Shown here piece by piece: positions 8,002-17,608 of a DNA stretch of 64,000 nt. Position 1 is the first letter of the stretch; every line of letters starts with the position of its first letter. The translations under genes and the position numbers were made by a program. The DNA lies in assembly GCA_017437755.1 (NCBI GenBank), contig JAFRXI010000031.1:1-64000 (forward strand). Direction: 5' to 3'. Source of the stretch: Bacteroidales bacterium. Lineage in GTDB: Bacteria > Bacteroidota > Bacteroidia > Bacteroidales > UBA932. The notes below the pieces were generated by a model. It ran no database searches. It was given only the letters and a program-made list of their open reading frames with translations, and was not told the origin of the DNA.

Positions 8002-8766
8002 ATGAAACTCACACTTTTACAAACCTCTCCCTCCTGGAAGGATCCGGAGAGGAGCAGGGAGGAGGCCCGGAAGATGCTGGAGAGCGCACCGGCGTCGGAC
8101 CTGATCGTGCTGCCGGAGATGTTCCCGACGGGGTTCGTGACCAAGCCTGAAGGAATTGCAGAGGAGGAAAACGGCCCGTCGCTCCGCTGGATGCAGGAAA
8201 TCGCCCGGGAAAGGGCCTGCGCAGTGGCCGGCAGCATCCCGGTGAGTACGGCTGAGGGCTTCCGCAACCGCTTCTACTTTGTCTACCCCCACGGCGAGTA
8301 CCGGTTCTACGACAAGCGCCACCTCTTCACCTACGCCGGGGAGCATCACCGCTACAAGGCCGGAGAGGACCGGGTGGTGGTGGAGCACGCCGGTTTCCGG
8401 ATCCTCCTGCAGGTTTGCTACGACCTCCGGTTCCCGGTGTTCGCCCGGAACCGCATGCAGCACGGACGGCCGGAATACGACCTCATCCTCTACGTGGCCA
8501 GCTGGCCGCAGCAGAGGGTGGAGGCCTGGGATGCCCTCCTCAAGGCGCGCGCGATTGAGAACATATCCTACGTGGCCGGGGTGAACCGGGTGGGAGACGA
8601 CCCTGGAAACCATTATTCCGGACATTCCTGTTTATTCGGTCCTCGGGGAGAATTACTTACAATTTGTAAGGAGAATCAACCGGACATCGTTGAATATAAA
8701 ATCAAACGGGATACCCTGGATTCATTCCGGGAATCATTCCCTGCACTGCAAGATGCTGACTTGTAA
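8002..8766 (+). CDS. Carbon-nitrogen hydrolase (nitrilase superfamily), omega-amidase-like
   Basis: The protein has 254 residues. The Glu-Lys-Cys triad is visible as Glu39 (VLPEMFPTGF), Lys105 (FYDKRHLF) and Cys139 (LLQVCYDLRFP). The motif around Cys and the short length match the YafV/omega-amidase branch, which hydrolyses alpha-ketoglutaramate or alpha-ketosuccinamate formed by glutamine or asparagine transamination. It is cytoplasmic, with no signal peptide. It lies 56 nt after the nuclease gene and just upstream of the ilv promoter, and is probably transcribed apart from both. The exact substrate cannot be read from the sequence. Confidence 0.85.
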   Translation: MKLTLLQTSPSWKDPERSREEARKMLESAPASDLIVLPEMFPTGFVTKPEGIAEEENGPSLRWMQEIARERACAVAGSIPVSTAEGFRNRFYFVYPHGEYRFYDKRHLFTYAGEHHRYKAGEDRVVVEHAGFRILLQVCYDLRFPVFARNRMQHGRPEYDLILYVASWPQQRVEAWDALLKARAIENISYVAGVNRVGDDPGNHYSGHSCLFGPRGELLTICKENQPDIVEYKIKRDTLDSFRESFPALQDADL

Positions 8767-8784
8767 GAATTTTTTGGAGTTTTT

Positions 8785-8816
8785 ATTGTTTTTTAAAAAT
8801 AAATTCCCTTACTTTG
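8785..8816 (+). promoter_or_regulatory. Promoter of the ilv-leu operon
   Basis: ATTG at 8785-8788, a 20-nt spacer, then TTACTTTG at 8809-8816, close to TAnnTTTG. Transcription would start near 8822, just before the leader peptide ATG at 8842. Confidence 0.65.
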
Positions 8817-8841
8817 TTCCCGGTAACAATTTGAAACAGCA

Positions 8842-8895
8842 ATGAAAAGTTCACTCGTACTCGTCCTTGTTATTATTGTCCTTGTCTTGCCATAG
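8842..8895 (+). CDS. Branched-chain amino acid leader peptide of the ilv-leu operon
   Basis: The frame encodes MKSSLVLVLVIIVLVLP and a TAG stop. Twelve of its 17 residues are Leu (5), Val (5) or Ile (2), all in one run from residue 5 to 16. It lies 26 nt after the promoter -7 element and its stop is 4 nt before the 5' arm of an antiterminator. Ribosome stalling when any of the three charged tRNAs is scarce would leave that arm free. This is the classical design of leader peptides such as ilvL and ivbL of enterobacteria. No Shine-Dalgarno sequence is evident, as is common in Bacteroidota. Confidence 0.85.
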   Translation: MKSSLVLVLVIIVLVLP

Positions 8896-8899
8896 ACAC

Positions 8900-8975
8900 G
8901 GACTGGGAAAGGCGTTACGGGTAACCCATAGAACAAGCTCCTTCTCAGTCCAACCTGGGAAGGAGTATTTTTTTT
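8900..8975 (+). promoter_or_regulatory. Transcription attenuator with competing hairpins
   Basis: Antiterminator: GGACTGGGAA (8900-8909) pairs with TTCTCAGTCC (8942-8951), 10 bp with one G-U. Terminator: CTCCTTCTC (8938-8946) pairs with GGGAAGGAG (8957-8965), 9 bp, followed by eight T at 8968-8975. They share 8942-8946 and cannot coexist. A small hairpin GTTA/TAAC (8914-8925) sits in the antiterminator loop. A ribosome resting on the leader stop would cover 8900-8909 and favour the terminator; stalling earlier favours read-through into ilvD at 8986. Confidence 0.85.
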
Positions 8976-8985
8976 AAAGAAGCGT

Positions 8986-10815
8986 ATGAAGTATCCATTC
9001 AGAAGCAGCGTTACCTTCGAGGGGCGCAGGATGGCGGGGGCCAGGGCGCTCTGGAGGGCCGCCGGAATGAAACCGGAGCAGGTTGGAAAGCCTGTGATAG
9101 CCGTGGTGAACTCTTTCACCCAGTTTGTCCCGGGGCATACCCACCTCCATGAGGCCGGCCAGCTTGTAAAGGCCGAAATCGAGCGTCTGGGCTGCTACGC
9201 CGCCGAATTCAACACCATCGCCGTGGACGACGGAATAGCCATGGGACACGACGGGATGCTGTATTCCCTCCCCTCGAGGGAGGTCATCGCCGACAGCGTG
9301 GAGTACATGGTAAACGCCCATAAGGCCGACGCCATGGTCTGCATCAGTAACTGCGACAAGATCACTCCCGGAATGCTGATGGCCGCAATGCGGCTGAACA
9401 TCCCCGCCGTATTCGTTTCCGGAGGCCCCATGGAAGCCGGAGTCCTTGGTGAAAGGAAGCTGGACCTGATTGACGCGATGGTCCAGTCGGCCGACCCTTC
9501 CATGTCCGACGGCGAAGTGGCCCGTATCGAGGCCCTCTCCTGCCCCGGATGCGGCTGCTGCTCGGGAATGTTCACGGCCAATTCCATGAACTGCCTCACC
9601 GAGGCGATAGGCCTTTCGCTCCCCGGCAACGGCAGCGTGGTGGCAACCCACAGGAACCGCACGGAACTATTCCGGAAAGCGGCTGCACTGGTTGTGGAGA
9701 ACGCATGGAAGTACTACCGCGACGGCGACGACCGCGTCCTCCCCAGGAGCATAGCCACCCGGGAGGCCTTCCTGAATGCCATGGCGCTTGACATTGTCAT
9801 GGGAGGTTCCACGAACACCGTCCTCCATCTTCTGGCGGTCGCCAGGGAGGCCGGAGTGGACTTCACCATGTCCGACATAGACTCACTTTCCCGCAAGGTA
9901 CCGTGCATCTGCAAGGTGGCGCCCAATACGGCGCGCTACCACGTGGAGGACGTCAACAGGGCCGGCGGCGTGGTTTCAATAATGAGGGAACTGGCCCTTA
10001 CAGGCCTCATCGACACCTCCCTTTACCGGGTGGACGGGATGACCCTCGCCGAGGAAATCGACCGCTATGCCATTCTGTCCCCAAATGTTACGGAAGAGGC
10101 CCTGAAACTGTACCGGAGCGCCCCTGCAGGGCGTTTCAGCACCGCAATGGGGTGGCAGGAGACCTACTTCAAGGATCTGGACACCGACCGGGAGAACGGC
10201 TGCATCCGCAGCGTTGCCGCAGCCTACACCAAAGACGGCGGACTTGCCGTACTCAGCGGGAACATCGCCGCCGACGGATGCGTGGTCAAGACGGCCGGAG
10301 TGGATCCCTCGTGCTGGAGCTTCAAGGGTCCGGCCAGGGTGTTCGACTCCCAGGAGGCCGCATGCGAGGGCATTCTGGGAGGGGCCGTGAAAAGCGGCGA
10401 CGTGGTGGTGATTACGTATGAAGGCCCCGCAGGCGGGCCAGGGATGCAGGAAATGCTGTATCCCACGTCCTACCTCAAGTCGGTACATCTGGGCAAGGAA
10501 TGCGCCCTTCTGACCGACGGCCGTTTCAGCGGCGGGACCTCCGGACTCAGCATCGGCCATATCTCGCCTGAAGCGGCAGCCGGCGGCAACATCGCCCTGG
10601 TAAGGGACGGGGACATGATTGAGATCGACATTCCGTCCCGTTCCATCAGGGTTCTGCTGTCCGACGACGAACTGGCCGGGCGCCGGGAGCAGGAGCTTTC
10701 CCGCGGCGACCGGGCGTTTACTCCCCCGGTGCGGAAAAGGGAGGTCTCCATGAGCCTCAGGGCCTATGCAAAGATGGTGAGCTCGGCCGACAAGGGAGCC
10801 GTGAGAATTATTTGA
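8986..10815 (+). CDS. ilvD: Dihydroxy-acid dehydratase
   Basis: The protein has 609 residues, normal for the family. IlvD removes water from 2,3-dihydroxy-isovalerate and 2,3-dihydroxy-3-methylvalerate to give the 2-keto acids of valine and isoleucine, using an Fe-S cluster. Cluster-type cysteines are visible in [11 protein letters not shown] and [30 protein letters not shown] near the C terminus is the substrate and metal region. It is the first gene of a ten-gene operon, starting 10 nt after the T-run of the attenuator, and ilvB follows after 7 nt. Confidence 0.97.
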   Translation: MKYPFRSSVTFEGRRMAGARALWRAAGMKPEQVGKPVIAVVNSFTQFVPGHTHLHEAGQLVKAEIERLGCYAAEFNTIAVDDGIAMGHDGMLYSLPSREVIADSVEYMVNAHKADAMVCISNCDKITPGMLMAAMRLNIPAVFVSGGPMEAGVLGERKLDLIDAMVQSADPSMSDGEVARIEALSCPGCGCCSGMFTANSMNCLTEAIGLSLPGNGSVVATHRNRTELFRKAAALVVENAWKYYRDGDDRVLPRSIATREAFLNAMALDIVMGGSTNTVLHLLAVAREAGVDFTMSDIDSLSRKVPCICKVAPNTARYHVEDVNRAGGVVSIMRELALTGLIDTSLYRVDGMTLAEEIDRYAILSPNVTEEALKLYRSAPAGRFSTAMGWQETYFKDLDTDRENGCIRSVAAAYTKDGGLAVLSGNIAADGCVVKTAGVDPSCWSFKGPARVFDSQEAACEGILGGAVKSGDVVVITYEGPAGGPGMQEMLYPTSYLKSVHLGKECALLTDGRFSGGTSGLSIGHISPEAAAGGNIALVRDGDMIEIDIPSRSIRVLLSDDELAGRREQELSRGDRAFTPPVRKREVSMSLRAYAKMVSSADKGAVRII

Positions 10816-10822
10816 TTCAGAT

Positions 10823-12523
10823 ATGATTACAGGATCGGAAGCACTTTGGCAATCCCTCATCGCCGAGGGTGTGGATACCGTCTTCGGGTATCCCGGCGGA
10901 CAGATAATGCCCGTGTACGACAGCCTGTATTACTACAAGGACCGTGTCCGGCACATTCTGGTCAGGCACGAGCAGGGCGCCATCCATGCGGCCCAGGGAT
11001 ATGCCCGGGCCGGGAAAGGGACCGGCGTGGTGATAGTCACCTCAGGCCCGGGGGCAACCAACGTGATCACCGGAGTGGCCGACGCAATGACCGACTCGAC
11101 CCCCGTGGTGGTGATCACCGGGCAGGTTTCAACCGCCGCTCTGGGAACCGACGCGTTCCAGGAGGCCGACGTGATTGGCCTCACCGCCCCTATCAGCAAA
11201 TGGAACTACCAGATCAGGACCGCCGACGAGGTAGCCTGGGCGGTGGCCAGGGCCTTCTACATCGCCAGGACCGGCCGGCCGGGCCCCGTGGTGCTCGACT
11301 TTACCAAGGACGCGCAGGTGGGGATGACCGACTTCCGGTTTGAACCCTGCTCATTCATACGCAGTTACATCCCCGCCCCCAAGATATCCGACCAGGCCGT
11401 GAACAAGGCTGTGGCCCTTCTGGACGCAGCCGAAAGGCCGTTTGTGGTGTTCGGCCAGGGGATTCTGCTCAGCGGGGCGGAAAAGGAGCTCCGGGCCTTC
11501 CTGGAAAAGGGAGACATCCCCGCCGGATCCACCATGCTGGGGCTCAGCGCCCTGCCGTCGGGATTCCCGCTCTACAGGGGGATGATAGGGATGCACGGCA
11601 ACGTGGCGCCCAACCGGATGACCAACGAATGCGACGTGCTGGTGGCCGTGGGAATGCGGTTCGACGACCGTGTGACCGGGACGGTTTCCACATACGCGCG
11701 GCAGGCAAAGGTGATCCATATAGACATAGACCCGTCGGAAATAGGAAAGATAATCCCGGTGGAAGCCGGCATCCGCGGAGATGCGAAAAAGGTCCTGAAA
11801 ATACTCACGGAGAAGATGCAGGAGCGCAGGCACCCGGAGTGGAACGCCGGATTCGACCGTTGCGACGCCGTGGAAAGGGCCAAGGTGATCGACCCCGAAG
11901 TCCATCCCGGGAGCGGCATGCTCCGGATGGGCGAGGTGGTGGACCGGGTGGTCTCCGCCTTTGACGGACAGGCCATAGTGGTGACCGACGTGGGCCAGAA
12001 CCAGATGATGGGAGCCCGCTATTCGCACTTCAGGGAAAGCCGGAGTTTCATCAGTTCCGGCGGCCTGGGGACGATGGGATTCGGTCTTCCGGCGGCAATC
12101 GGCGCCAAGGTGGCATGCCCCGGTCGGCCAGTTTGCCTGTTCGTGGGCGACGGCGGCATACAGATGACGCTGCAGGAGTTCGGCACCATAATGCAGGAAG
12201 GGATAGGTGTCAAGGTCATCCTCCTGAACAACAACTGGCTGGGGAACGTACGCCAGTGGCAGCAGCTCTTCTTCGGGCACCGCTATTCCGAGACCAGGAT
12301 GCTCAATCCGGATTACGCCATGATTGCAAAGGCGTATGGAATCAACTGTGTATCAGTGGATTCAAGGGAAGCCCTGGAGCCCGCTTTGAAGGCGATGACC
12401 GCTGACGACCAGCCCTTCCTGCTGGATGTCCACGTGATGGAGGAAGGGAATGTGATGCCCATGGTCCCTCCCGGAAAGGGAATACATGAGATAATGATTA
12501 CGGAATCGGAATGGTACAGCTGA
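10823..12523 (+). CDS. ilvB: Acetolactate synthase, large catalytic subunit
   Basis: The protein has 566 residues. It condenses pyruvate with pyruvate or 2-ketobutyrate, using thiamine diphosphate and FAD. The cofactor-activating Glu is at residue 50 (LVRHEQGAIHAAQGYARA). The ThDP/Mg signature runs from VGDGGIQMTLQEFG to LLNNNWLGNVRQWQ. FYIARTGRPGPVVLDFTKD is also family-typical. It needs the small regulatory subunit encoded next, with which it nearly overlaps. Confidence 0.97.
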   Translation: MITGSEALWQSLIAEGVDTVFGYPGGQIMPVYDSLYYYKDRVRHILVRHEQGAIHAAQGYARAGKGTGVVIVTSGPGATNVITGVADAMTDSTPVVVITGQVSTAALGTDAFQEADVIGLTAPISKWNYQIRTADEVAWAVARAFYIARTGRPGPVVLDFTKDAQVGMTDFRFEPCSFIRSYIPAPKISDQAVNKAVALLDAAERPFVVFGQGILLSGAEKELRAFLEKGDIPAGSTMLGLSALPSGFPLYRGMIGMHGNVAPNRMTNECDVLVAVGMRFDDRVTGTVSTYARQAKVIHIDIDPSEIGKIIPVEAGIRGDAKKVLKILTEKMQERRHPEWNAGFDRCDAVERAKVIDPEVHPGSGMLRMGEVVDRVVSAFDGQAIVVTDVGQNQMMGARYSHFRESRSFISSGGLGTMGFGLPAAIGAKVACPGRPVCLFVGDGGIQMTLQEFGTIMQEGIGVKVILLNNNWLGNVRQWQQLFFGHRYSETRMLNPDYAMIAKAYGINCVSVDSREALEPALKAMTADDQPFLLDVHVMEEGNVMPMVPPGKGIHEIMITESEWYS

Positions 12524-12525
12524 CA

Positions 12526-13083
12526 ATGGAAAACGAAGTCAAGGAATACACGGTGACCATCTACACCGAGAACCAGATAGGCCTTCTGTCCCAGATTACC
12601 AACGTCTTCACCCGGCACGGCCTGAGCATCTGGAGCCTGTCGGCAGGCGCCACGTCGATGGAGGGGGTGCACAACATCACCATCGTCACGGCCGGACCGG
12701 AAAAGAAGGTGAAGGAGAGCGTACAGCAGATTGAAAAGCGGGTTGACGTAATAAAGGCCTTCTTTTACACTGCCGACAAGATAGTGTACCGCGAACTGTG
12801 CCTGTACAAGATATCGACCCCTGCCCTGCTGAAGAACGGCGGCATCGAGAACCTTCTGAACAAGTACCACGCAAGGATCGTGGAAATGAACCCGATATTT
12901 ACGGTTATCCAGAAAACCGGCCTCTCCGACGAGACCGCCCGCCTCCACGACGACCTCAAGCCGGTGGGCGTGCTGCAGTTTGTCCGTTCCGGCCGGATTG
13001 CGGTTTCACGGGCCGAGCAGGAGCCCGTATTCAAATTCCTGCGCAAGAGGGAAAGGGAAAGGAATCAATTACTTAACAAATAA
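12526..13083 (+). CDS. ilvN: Acetolactate synthase, small regulatory subunit
   Basis: From the ATG at 12526 the protein has 185 residues (MENEVKEYTVTIYT). An in-frame ATG at 12511, inside ilvB, would add five residues and a 13-nt overlap; I prefer 12526 because it starts 2 nt after the ilvB stop. Residues 8-80 form an ACT domain (TENQIGLLSQITNVFTRHGL) that binds valine for feedback inhibition. A second ACT-like half follows. The size fits the long IlvN/IlvH class. Confidence 0.93.
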   Translation: MENEVKEYTVTIYTENQIGLLSQITNVFTRHGLSIWSLSAGATSMEGVHNITIVTAGPEKKVKESVQQIEKRVDVIKAFFYTADKIVYRELCLYKISTPALLKNGGIENLLNKYHARIVEMNPIFTVIQKTGLSDETARLHDDLKPVGVLQFVRSGRIAVSRAEQEPVFKFLRKRERERNQLLNK

Positions 13084-13090
13084 CAACAAC

Positions 13091-14140
13091 ATGGCAAAGA
13101 TCAATTTTGGCGGCGTCGACGAGAACGTCGTGACCCGTGAAGAATTCACCCTTGAGAAGGCCCGCGAGGTCTTGAAAGACGAAACCATCGCCGTCATCGG
13201 CTATGGAGTGCAGGGGCCCGGACAGTCCCTGAACCTGAGGGACAACGGATTCAACGTAATCGTTGGACAGCGCAAGGGCAAGACCTACGACAAGGCCGTT
13301 GCCGACGGCTGGGTTCCCGGAGTCAACCTCTTTGACATAGAGGAGGCATGCCGCAGGGGCACCGTAATCGAGTATCTGGTTTCCGACGCGGCCCAGATCG
13401 CAGTATGGCCCGTGGTAAAGAAGCACCTGACCGCCGGAAAGGCCCTGTACTTCTCACACGGCTTTGGCATCACCTACAACGACCGCACCGGGATCGTCCC
13501 TCCGGCCGACGTAGACGTGATCATGGTGGCCCCCAAGGGGTCCGGCACATCCCTCAGGAGGCTGTTCCTGCAGGGCCGCGGCGTGAATTCGTCGTATGCG
13601 GTTTACCAGGATGCCACCGGACGCGCCCTCGAGAGGACCCTCGCCCTTGGAATCGGCGTGGGCTCGGGTTACCTGTTCGAGACCGACTTCAAGCGCGAGG
13701 TGTATTCCGACCTCACCGGTGAGCGCGGAACCCTCATGGGTGCCATCCAGGGCATCTTCCTGGCCCAGTACGAGGTGCTGCGCGAGCACGGCCACTCCCC
13801 TTCCGAGGCCTTCAACGAGACCGTCGAGGAACTCACCCAGTCGCTCATGCCGCTCTTTGCCGAGAAGGGAATGGACTGGATGTACGCCAACTGCTCCACT
13901 ACCGCCCAGAGGGGCGCCCTGGACTGGATGGGCCCGTTCCACGATGCCACAAAGCCGGTTTTTGAGAAGCTGTACGAAAAGGTGGCCAGTGGCGAGGAAG
14001 CCCAGATTTCCATAGACGCCAACTCCAAGCCCGACTACCGCGAGGGCCTGGAGGCCGAACTGAAGGCCATGCGCGAGAGCGAACTCTGGCGCACCGGCGC
14101 TGCCGTCCGCAAGCTCCGTCCCGAAGAGATCGACCGATGA
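13091..14140 (+). CDS. ilvC: Ketol-acid reductoisomerase
   Basis: The protein has 349 residues from the ATG at 13091, which is preceded by an A-rich AACAACAAC tract. Residues 25-60 are the Rossmann NADPH site ([20 protein letters not shown], then GQRKG). The knotted C-terminal domain carries the Mg-binding acidic residues ([26 protein letters not shown]). It isomerises and reduces acetolactate and acetohydroxybutyrate. The reading frame stays open upstream to 12980 inside ilvN, but homology begins only at MAKINFGG. It overlaps leuA by 4 nt. Confidence 0.96.
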   Translation: MAKINFGGVDENVVTREEFTLEKAREVLKDETIAVIGYGVQGPGQSLNLRDNGFNVIVGQRKGKTYDKAVADGWVPGVNLFDIEEACRRGTVIEYLVSDAAQIAVWPVVKKHLTAGKALYFSHGFGITYNDRTGIVPPADVDVIMVAPKGSGTSLRRLFLQGRGVNSSYAVYQDATGRALERTLALGIGVGSGYLFETDFKREVYSDLTGERGTLMGAIQGIFLAQYEVLREHGHSPSEAFNETVEELTQSLMPLFAEKGMDWMYANCSTTAQRGALDWMGPFHDATKPVFEKLYEKVASGEEAQISIDANSKPDYREGLEAELKAMRESELWRTGAAVRKLRPEEIDR

Positions 14141-15630
14141 GCGACCGCGTCTACATATTCGACACCACCCTGCGCGACGGGGAGCAGGTTCCGGGCTGCC
14201 AGCTCAACACCGTGGAGAAAATCCAGGTGGCCAAGGCCCTGGAACAGTTGGGCGTGGACATCATAGAGGCAGGTTTCCCCATCTCCAGCCCGGGTGACTT
14301 CAACTCGGTGGTGGAGATTTCCAAGGCTGTGACCTGGCCCACTGTCTGCGCCCTGTCGAGGGCGGTGGAGAAGGATATCGACATGGCCGCCGAGGCGCTC
14401 AAGTTCGCAAAGCGCGGGCGGATCCATACGGGCATAGGCACCTCCGACGAGCATATCCGGTACAAGTTCAACTCCAACCGCGAGGAGGTCCTGGAAAGGG
14501 CCGTACGAGCCGTCAAGTACGCCAAGAAGTACGTCGAGGACGTGGAATTCTACGCCGAGGACGCCGGTCGTACCGACAACGAGTACCTCGCCCGGGTGGT
14601 GGAGGCCGTCATCAAGGCCGGCGCTACCGTGGTCAACATCCCCGACACCACGGGCTACTGCCTCCCCGAGGAGTTCGGAGCCAAGATCAAGTACCTGATG
14701 GAACATGTGGACGGCATCCATAAAGCGGTGATTTCCACGCACTGCCACAACGACCTGGGGATGGCCACGGCCAACACCATGGCCGGCCTGCTGAACGGCG
14801 CCAGGCAGTGCGAGGTGACCATAAACGGCATCGGGGAAAGGGCCGGGAACACCGCCATGGAGGAGATCGTCATGATCCTGAAGGCGCACAGGGGCATTCC
14901 GCTGGAGACCAACATCAACACCAAGCGGATCTACCCCACCAGCAGGCTCGTGTCGTCGCTGATGAACATGCCGGTACAGCCTAACAAGGCCATAGTGGGC
15001 AAGAACGCGTTCGCCCATTCCTCGGGAATCCACCAGGACGGCGTGCTGAAGAACGCCGGTACCTACGAGATAATCGACCCCAAGGACGTGGGAATCGACA
15101 CCAATTCCATAGTCCTGACCGCGCGCAGCGGCAGGGCGGCCCTCAAGTACCGCCTGGAAGTGAACGGGGTGAAACTGGACGAGGGCAAGCTGGACGAGGT
15201 ATACGAAGCCTTCCTCCGCCTGGCCGACCGAAAGAAGGAGATCCACGACGACGACATCCTCCTGCTGGCCGGGGCCGACCGCTCCAGCGAGCGCCGGATC
15301 AAGGTGGACTGGCTCCAGGCCACCAGTGGCATCGGGATGAAGCCCGTTGCCTCCATCGGCCTGGACATTGCAGGCGAGAAATTCGAGGCCGCGGCAACCG
15401 GAAACGGCCCCGTGGACGCCTCCATCAACGCTTTGCGCCAGATTATCCGCCGCCCCGTCACCATCAATGAATTCACCATCCAGGGCGTGACAAAGGGCTC
15501 CGACGACACCTGCAAGGTACACATGCAGGTGGAGAACGAGGGACGGGTCCATTACGGCTTCGGGGCCAGCACCGACATCGTCACCGCCTCCATCGAGGCC
15601 TATGTGGACTGCATCAACAAGATAGTATGA
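14137..15630 (+). CDS. leuA: 2-isopropylmalate synthase
   Basis: The protein has 497 residues. It condenses acetyl-CoA with 2-ketoisovalerate, the first committed step to leucine. The DRE-TIM barrel signature [17 protein letters not shown] opens the protein, and the metal ligands are in [14 protein letters not shown]. The C-terminal regulatory domain (from about residue 390) would bind leucine. ATGA overlaps join it to ilvC and leuC. A second paralogous synthase lies further down the operon; this copy has the longer N-terminal signature of true LeuA. Confidence 0.93.
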   Translation: MSDRVYIFDTTLRDGEQVPGCQLNTVEKIQVAKALEQLGVDIIEAGFPISSPGDFNSVVEISKAVTWPTVCALSRAVEKDIDMAAEALKFAKRGRIHTGIGTSDEHIRYKFNSNREEVLERAVRAVKYAKKYVEDVEFYAEDAGRTDNEYLARVVEAVIKAGATVVNIPDTTGYCLPEEFGAKIKYLMEHVDGIHKAVISTHCHNDLGMATANTMAGLLNGARQCEVTINGIGERAGNTAMEEIVMILKAHRGIPLETNINTKRIYPTSRLVSSLMNMPVQPNKAIVGKNAFAHSSGIHQDGVLKNAGTYEIIDPKDVGIDTNSIVLTARSGRAALKYRLEVNGVKLDEGKLDEVYEAFLRLADRKKEIHDDDILLLAGADRSSERRIKVDWLQATSGIGMKPVASIGLDIAGEKFEAAATGNGPVDASINALRQIIRRPVTINEFTIQGVTKGSDDTCKVHMQVENEGRVHYGFGASTDIVTASIEAYVDCINKIV

Positions 15631-17021
15631 ACACTCTTTTTGACAAGATTTGGGATTCGCACGTGGTCCAGCACGTGGAGGGCGGCCCAGACCAGCTGTA
15701 CATCGACCGCCTGTACTGCCACGAAGTGACAACACCCCAGGCATTTGACGGCCTGCGCGCCCGCGGGATCCGATGCCTGCGTCCGGAGAAGATATTCTGC
15801 ATGCCGGACCATAACACCCCCACCGAAGGCCAGGACAGGCCCATTGGGGATCCCGTGTCGCGAAGGCAGGTGGACGCCCTGGCGGCCAATGCCGCCGAAT
15901 TCGGCCTCACCCATTACGGGATGATGGACCCGGACAACGGGATCATCCACGTGGTGGGACCGGAAAAGGGCCTTTCTCTGCCCGGAATGACAATCGTCTG
16001 CGGCGATTCCCACACCTCCACCCACGGGGCCGTGGGAGCGGTGGCCTTTGGAATCGGAACCAGCGAGGTGGAAATGGTAATGGCCTCGCAGTGCATTCTC
16101 CAGCAGAAGCCCAAATCCATGCGGATCCGGATAGAGGGAGACCTTGGCAAAGGGGTGACTGCCAAGGACATGGCCCTCTTCCTCATGAACCGCCTCACCA
16201 CCAGCGGGGCCACCGGATACTTTGTGGAATACGCCGGTTCGGCAGTGCGCTCGCTGTCCATGGAAGGGAGGCTGACGCTTTGCAACCTCTCCATCGAGAT
16301 GGGGGCGCGGGGCGGCTTCATCGCACCGGATGAAAAGACCTTCGCCTACCTCAAGGGCCGCGACTACGCCCCAAAGGGCGAAGACTGGGACAAGGCGGTA
16401 TCCGCCTGGAAGGAACTCCGGAGCGACGACGACGCCGTATTCGACCGCGAGATTGCCTTTGACGCGGCGGATATCCAGCCGATGATAACCTACGGCACCA
16501 ATCCCGGGATGGGAATCCCCGTCGGAGGAAGCATCCCCTCGCTTGCAGATATTCCCGCCGAAGGGCGTGCATCCTTCTGCAAGTCATTGGAATACATGGG
16601 GTTCCAGCCTGGCGAGAGCCTCCTTGGAAAACCCGTGGACTATGTGTTCCTGGGCGCCTGCACCAACGGGAGGATAGAGGATTTCAGGGCTTTTGCATCA
16701 ATAGTCGCCGGGAGGCGTAAGGCCCCCGGAGTGGAAGCATGGCTGGTACCCGGTTCATGGAAGGTGAGCCGCCAGATCGCGGACGAAGGCCTGGACAAGG
16801 TCCTGGAGGCTGCCGGCTTCCGGATCCGCCAGCCCGGCTGCTCGGCCTGCCTGGCTATGAATCCCGACAAGATTCCTGCCGGAAAGTACTGTGTATCAAC
16901 CAGTAACAGAAACTTCGAAGGCCGCCAGGGACCCGGTTCCAGGACGCTGCTCGCCAGCCCCCTCACCGCGGCCGCCGCTGCCGTAACCGGAAAAATCACC
17001 GATCCCAGAGAGTTCCTATGA
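15627..17021 (+). CDS. leuC: 3-isopropylmalate dehydratase, large subunit
   Basis: The protein has 464 residues. It belongs to the aconitase family and isomerises 2- to 3-isopropylmalate together with LeuD. Fe-S cluster cysteines appear in [13 protein letters not shown] and in [31 protein letters not shown] and [20 protein letters not shown] are family signatures. It overlaps both neighbours by 4 nt. The adjacent citramalate/isopropylmalate synthase-like gene suggests that the same isomerase may also act on citramalate. Confidence 0.96.
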   Translation: MNTLFDKIWDSHVVQHVEGGPDQLYIDRLYCHEVTTPQAFDGLRARGIRCLRPEKIFCMPDHNTPTEGQDRPIGDPVSRRQVDALAANAAEFGLTHYGMMDPDNGIIHVVGPEKGLSLPGMTIVCGDSHTSTHGAVGAVAFGIGTSEVEMVMASQCILQQKPKSMRIRIEGDLGKGVTAKDMALFLMNRLTTSGATGYFVEYAGSAVRSLSMEGRLTLCNLSIEMGARGGFIAPDEKTFAYLKGRDYAPKGEDWDKAVSAWKELRSDDDAVFDREIAFDAADIQPMITYGTNPGMGIPVGGSIPSLADIPAEGRASFCKSLEYMGFQPGESLLGKPVDYVFLGACTNGRIEDFRAFASIVAGRRKAPGVEAWLVPGSWKVSRQIADEGLDKVLEAAGFRIRQPGCSACLAMNPDKIPAGKYCVSTSNRNFEGRQGPGSRTLLASPLTAAAAAVTGKITDPREFL

Positions 17022-17608
17022 AACAGAAATTCAATATTATAGAGAGCACCTGCGTCCCTCTCCCCCTGGAGAATGTGGACACCGACCAGATCATCCCCGC
17101 CCGCTTCCTGAAGGCTACCACCAGGGACGAGTCTTTCTTCGGGGAGAACCTGTTCCGCGACTGGAGGTACAACCCCGACGGTTCCCCGGTGAAGGGGTTC
17201 GTCCTCAACGACCCCAGGTACGGCGGTGAGATACTGGTTGCAGGCAGGAACTTCGGATCGGGCTCCAGCCGGGAACACGCCGCATGGGCTATCGCCGGAT
17301 ACGGGTTCAAAGTGGTGATTTCCAGCTTCTTCGCAGATATCCACAAGAATAACGAACTGAACAATTTCGTGCTTCCCGTGGTGGTTTCGCCGGAGTTCCT
17401 GGCCCAGCTGTTTGAATCCATAGAAGCCGATCCGTCAACCCGCGTAAGGGTGGATGTCCCGGCCCAGACCGTGACGAACCTCGCCACCGGAATGTGCGAA
17501 TCCTTTGAACTCAACCCGTACAAGAAATACTGCCTGATGAACGCGCTGGACGACATCGACTTCCTGCTGCTGCAGAAGGACAGGATAGAAGCCTACGAGA
17601 AGCGATGA
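17018..17608 (+). CDS. leuD: 3-isopropylmalate dehydratase, small subunit
   Basis: The protein has 196 residues, the usual size. It is the swivelling domain that completes the LeuC active site. [12 protein letters not shown] near the N terminus and [17 protein letters not shown] are the diagnostic motifs. ATGA overlaps join it to leuC and to the following synthase gene, so the subunits should be made in step. Confidence 0.96.
   Translation: MKQKFNIIESTCVPLPLENVDTDQIIPARFLKATTRDESFFGENLFRDWRYNPDGSPVKGFVLNDPRYGGEILVAGRNFGSGSSREHAAWAIAGYGFKVVISSFFADIHKNNELNNFVLPVVVSPEFLAQLFESIEADPSTRVRVDVPAQTVTNLATGMCESFELNPYKKYCLMNALDDIDFLLLQKDRIEAYEKR

Noticed and set aside
8766..8800. Terminator after the nitrilase gene
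   Set aside because: The region is T-rich but lacks a G/C-rich stem, so it is better read as upstream promoter DNA.
14035..15744. 569-codon minus-strand frame opposite leuA
   Set aside because: leuA is unambiguous on the plus strand and the antisense product is His/Gly/Val-rich with no family resemblance.
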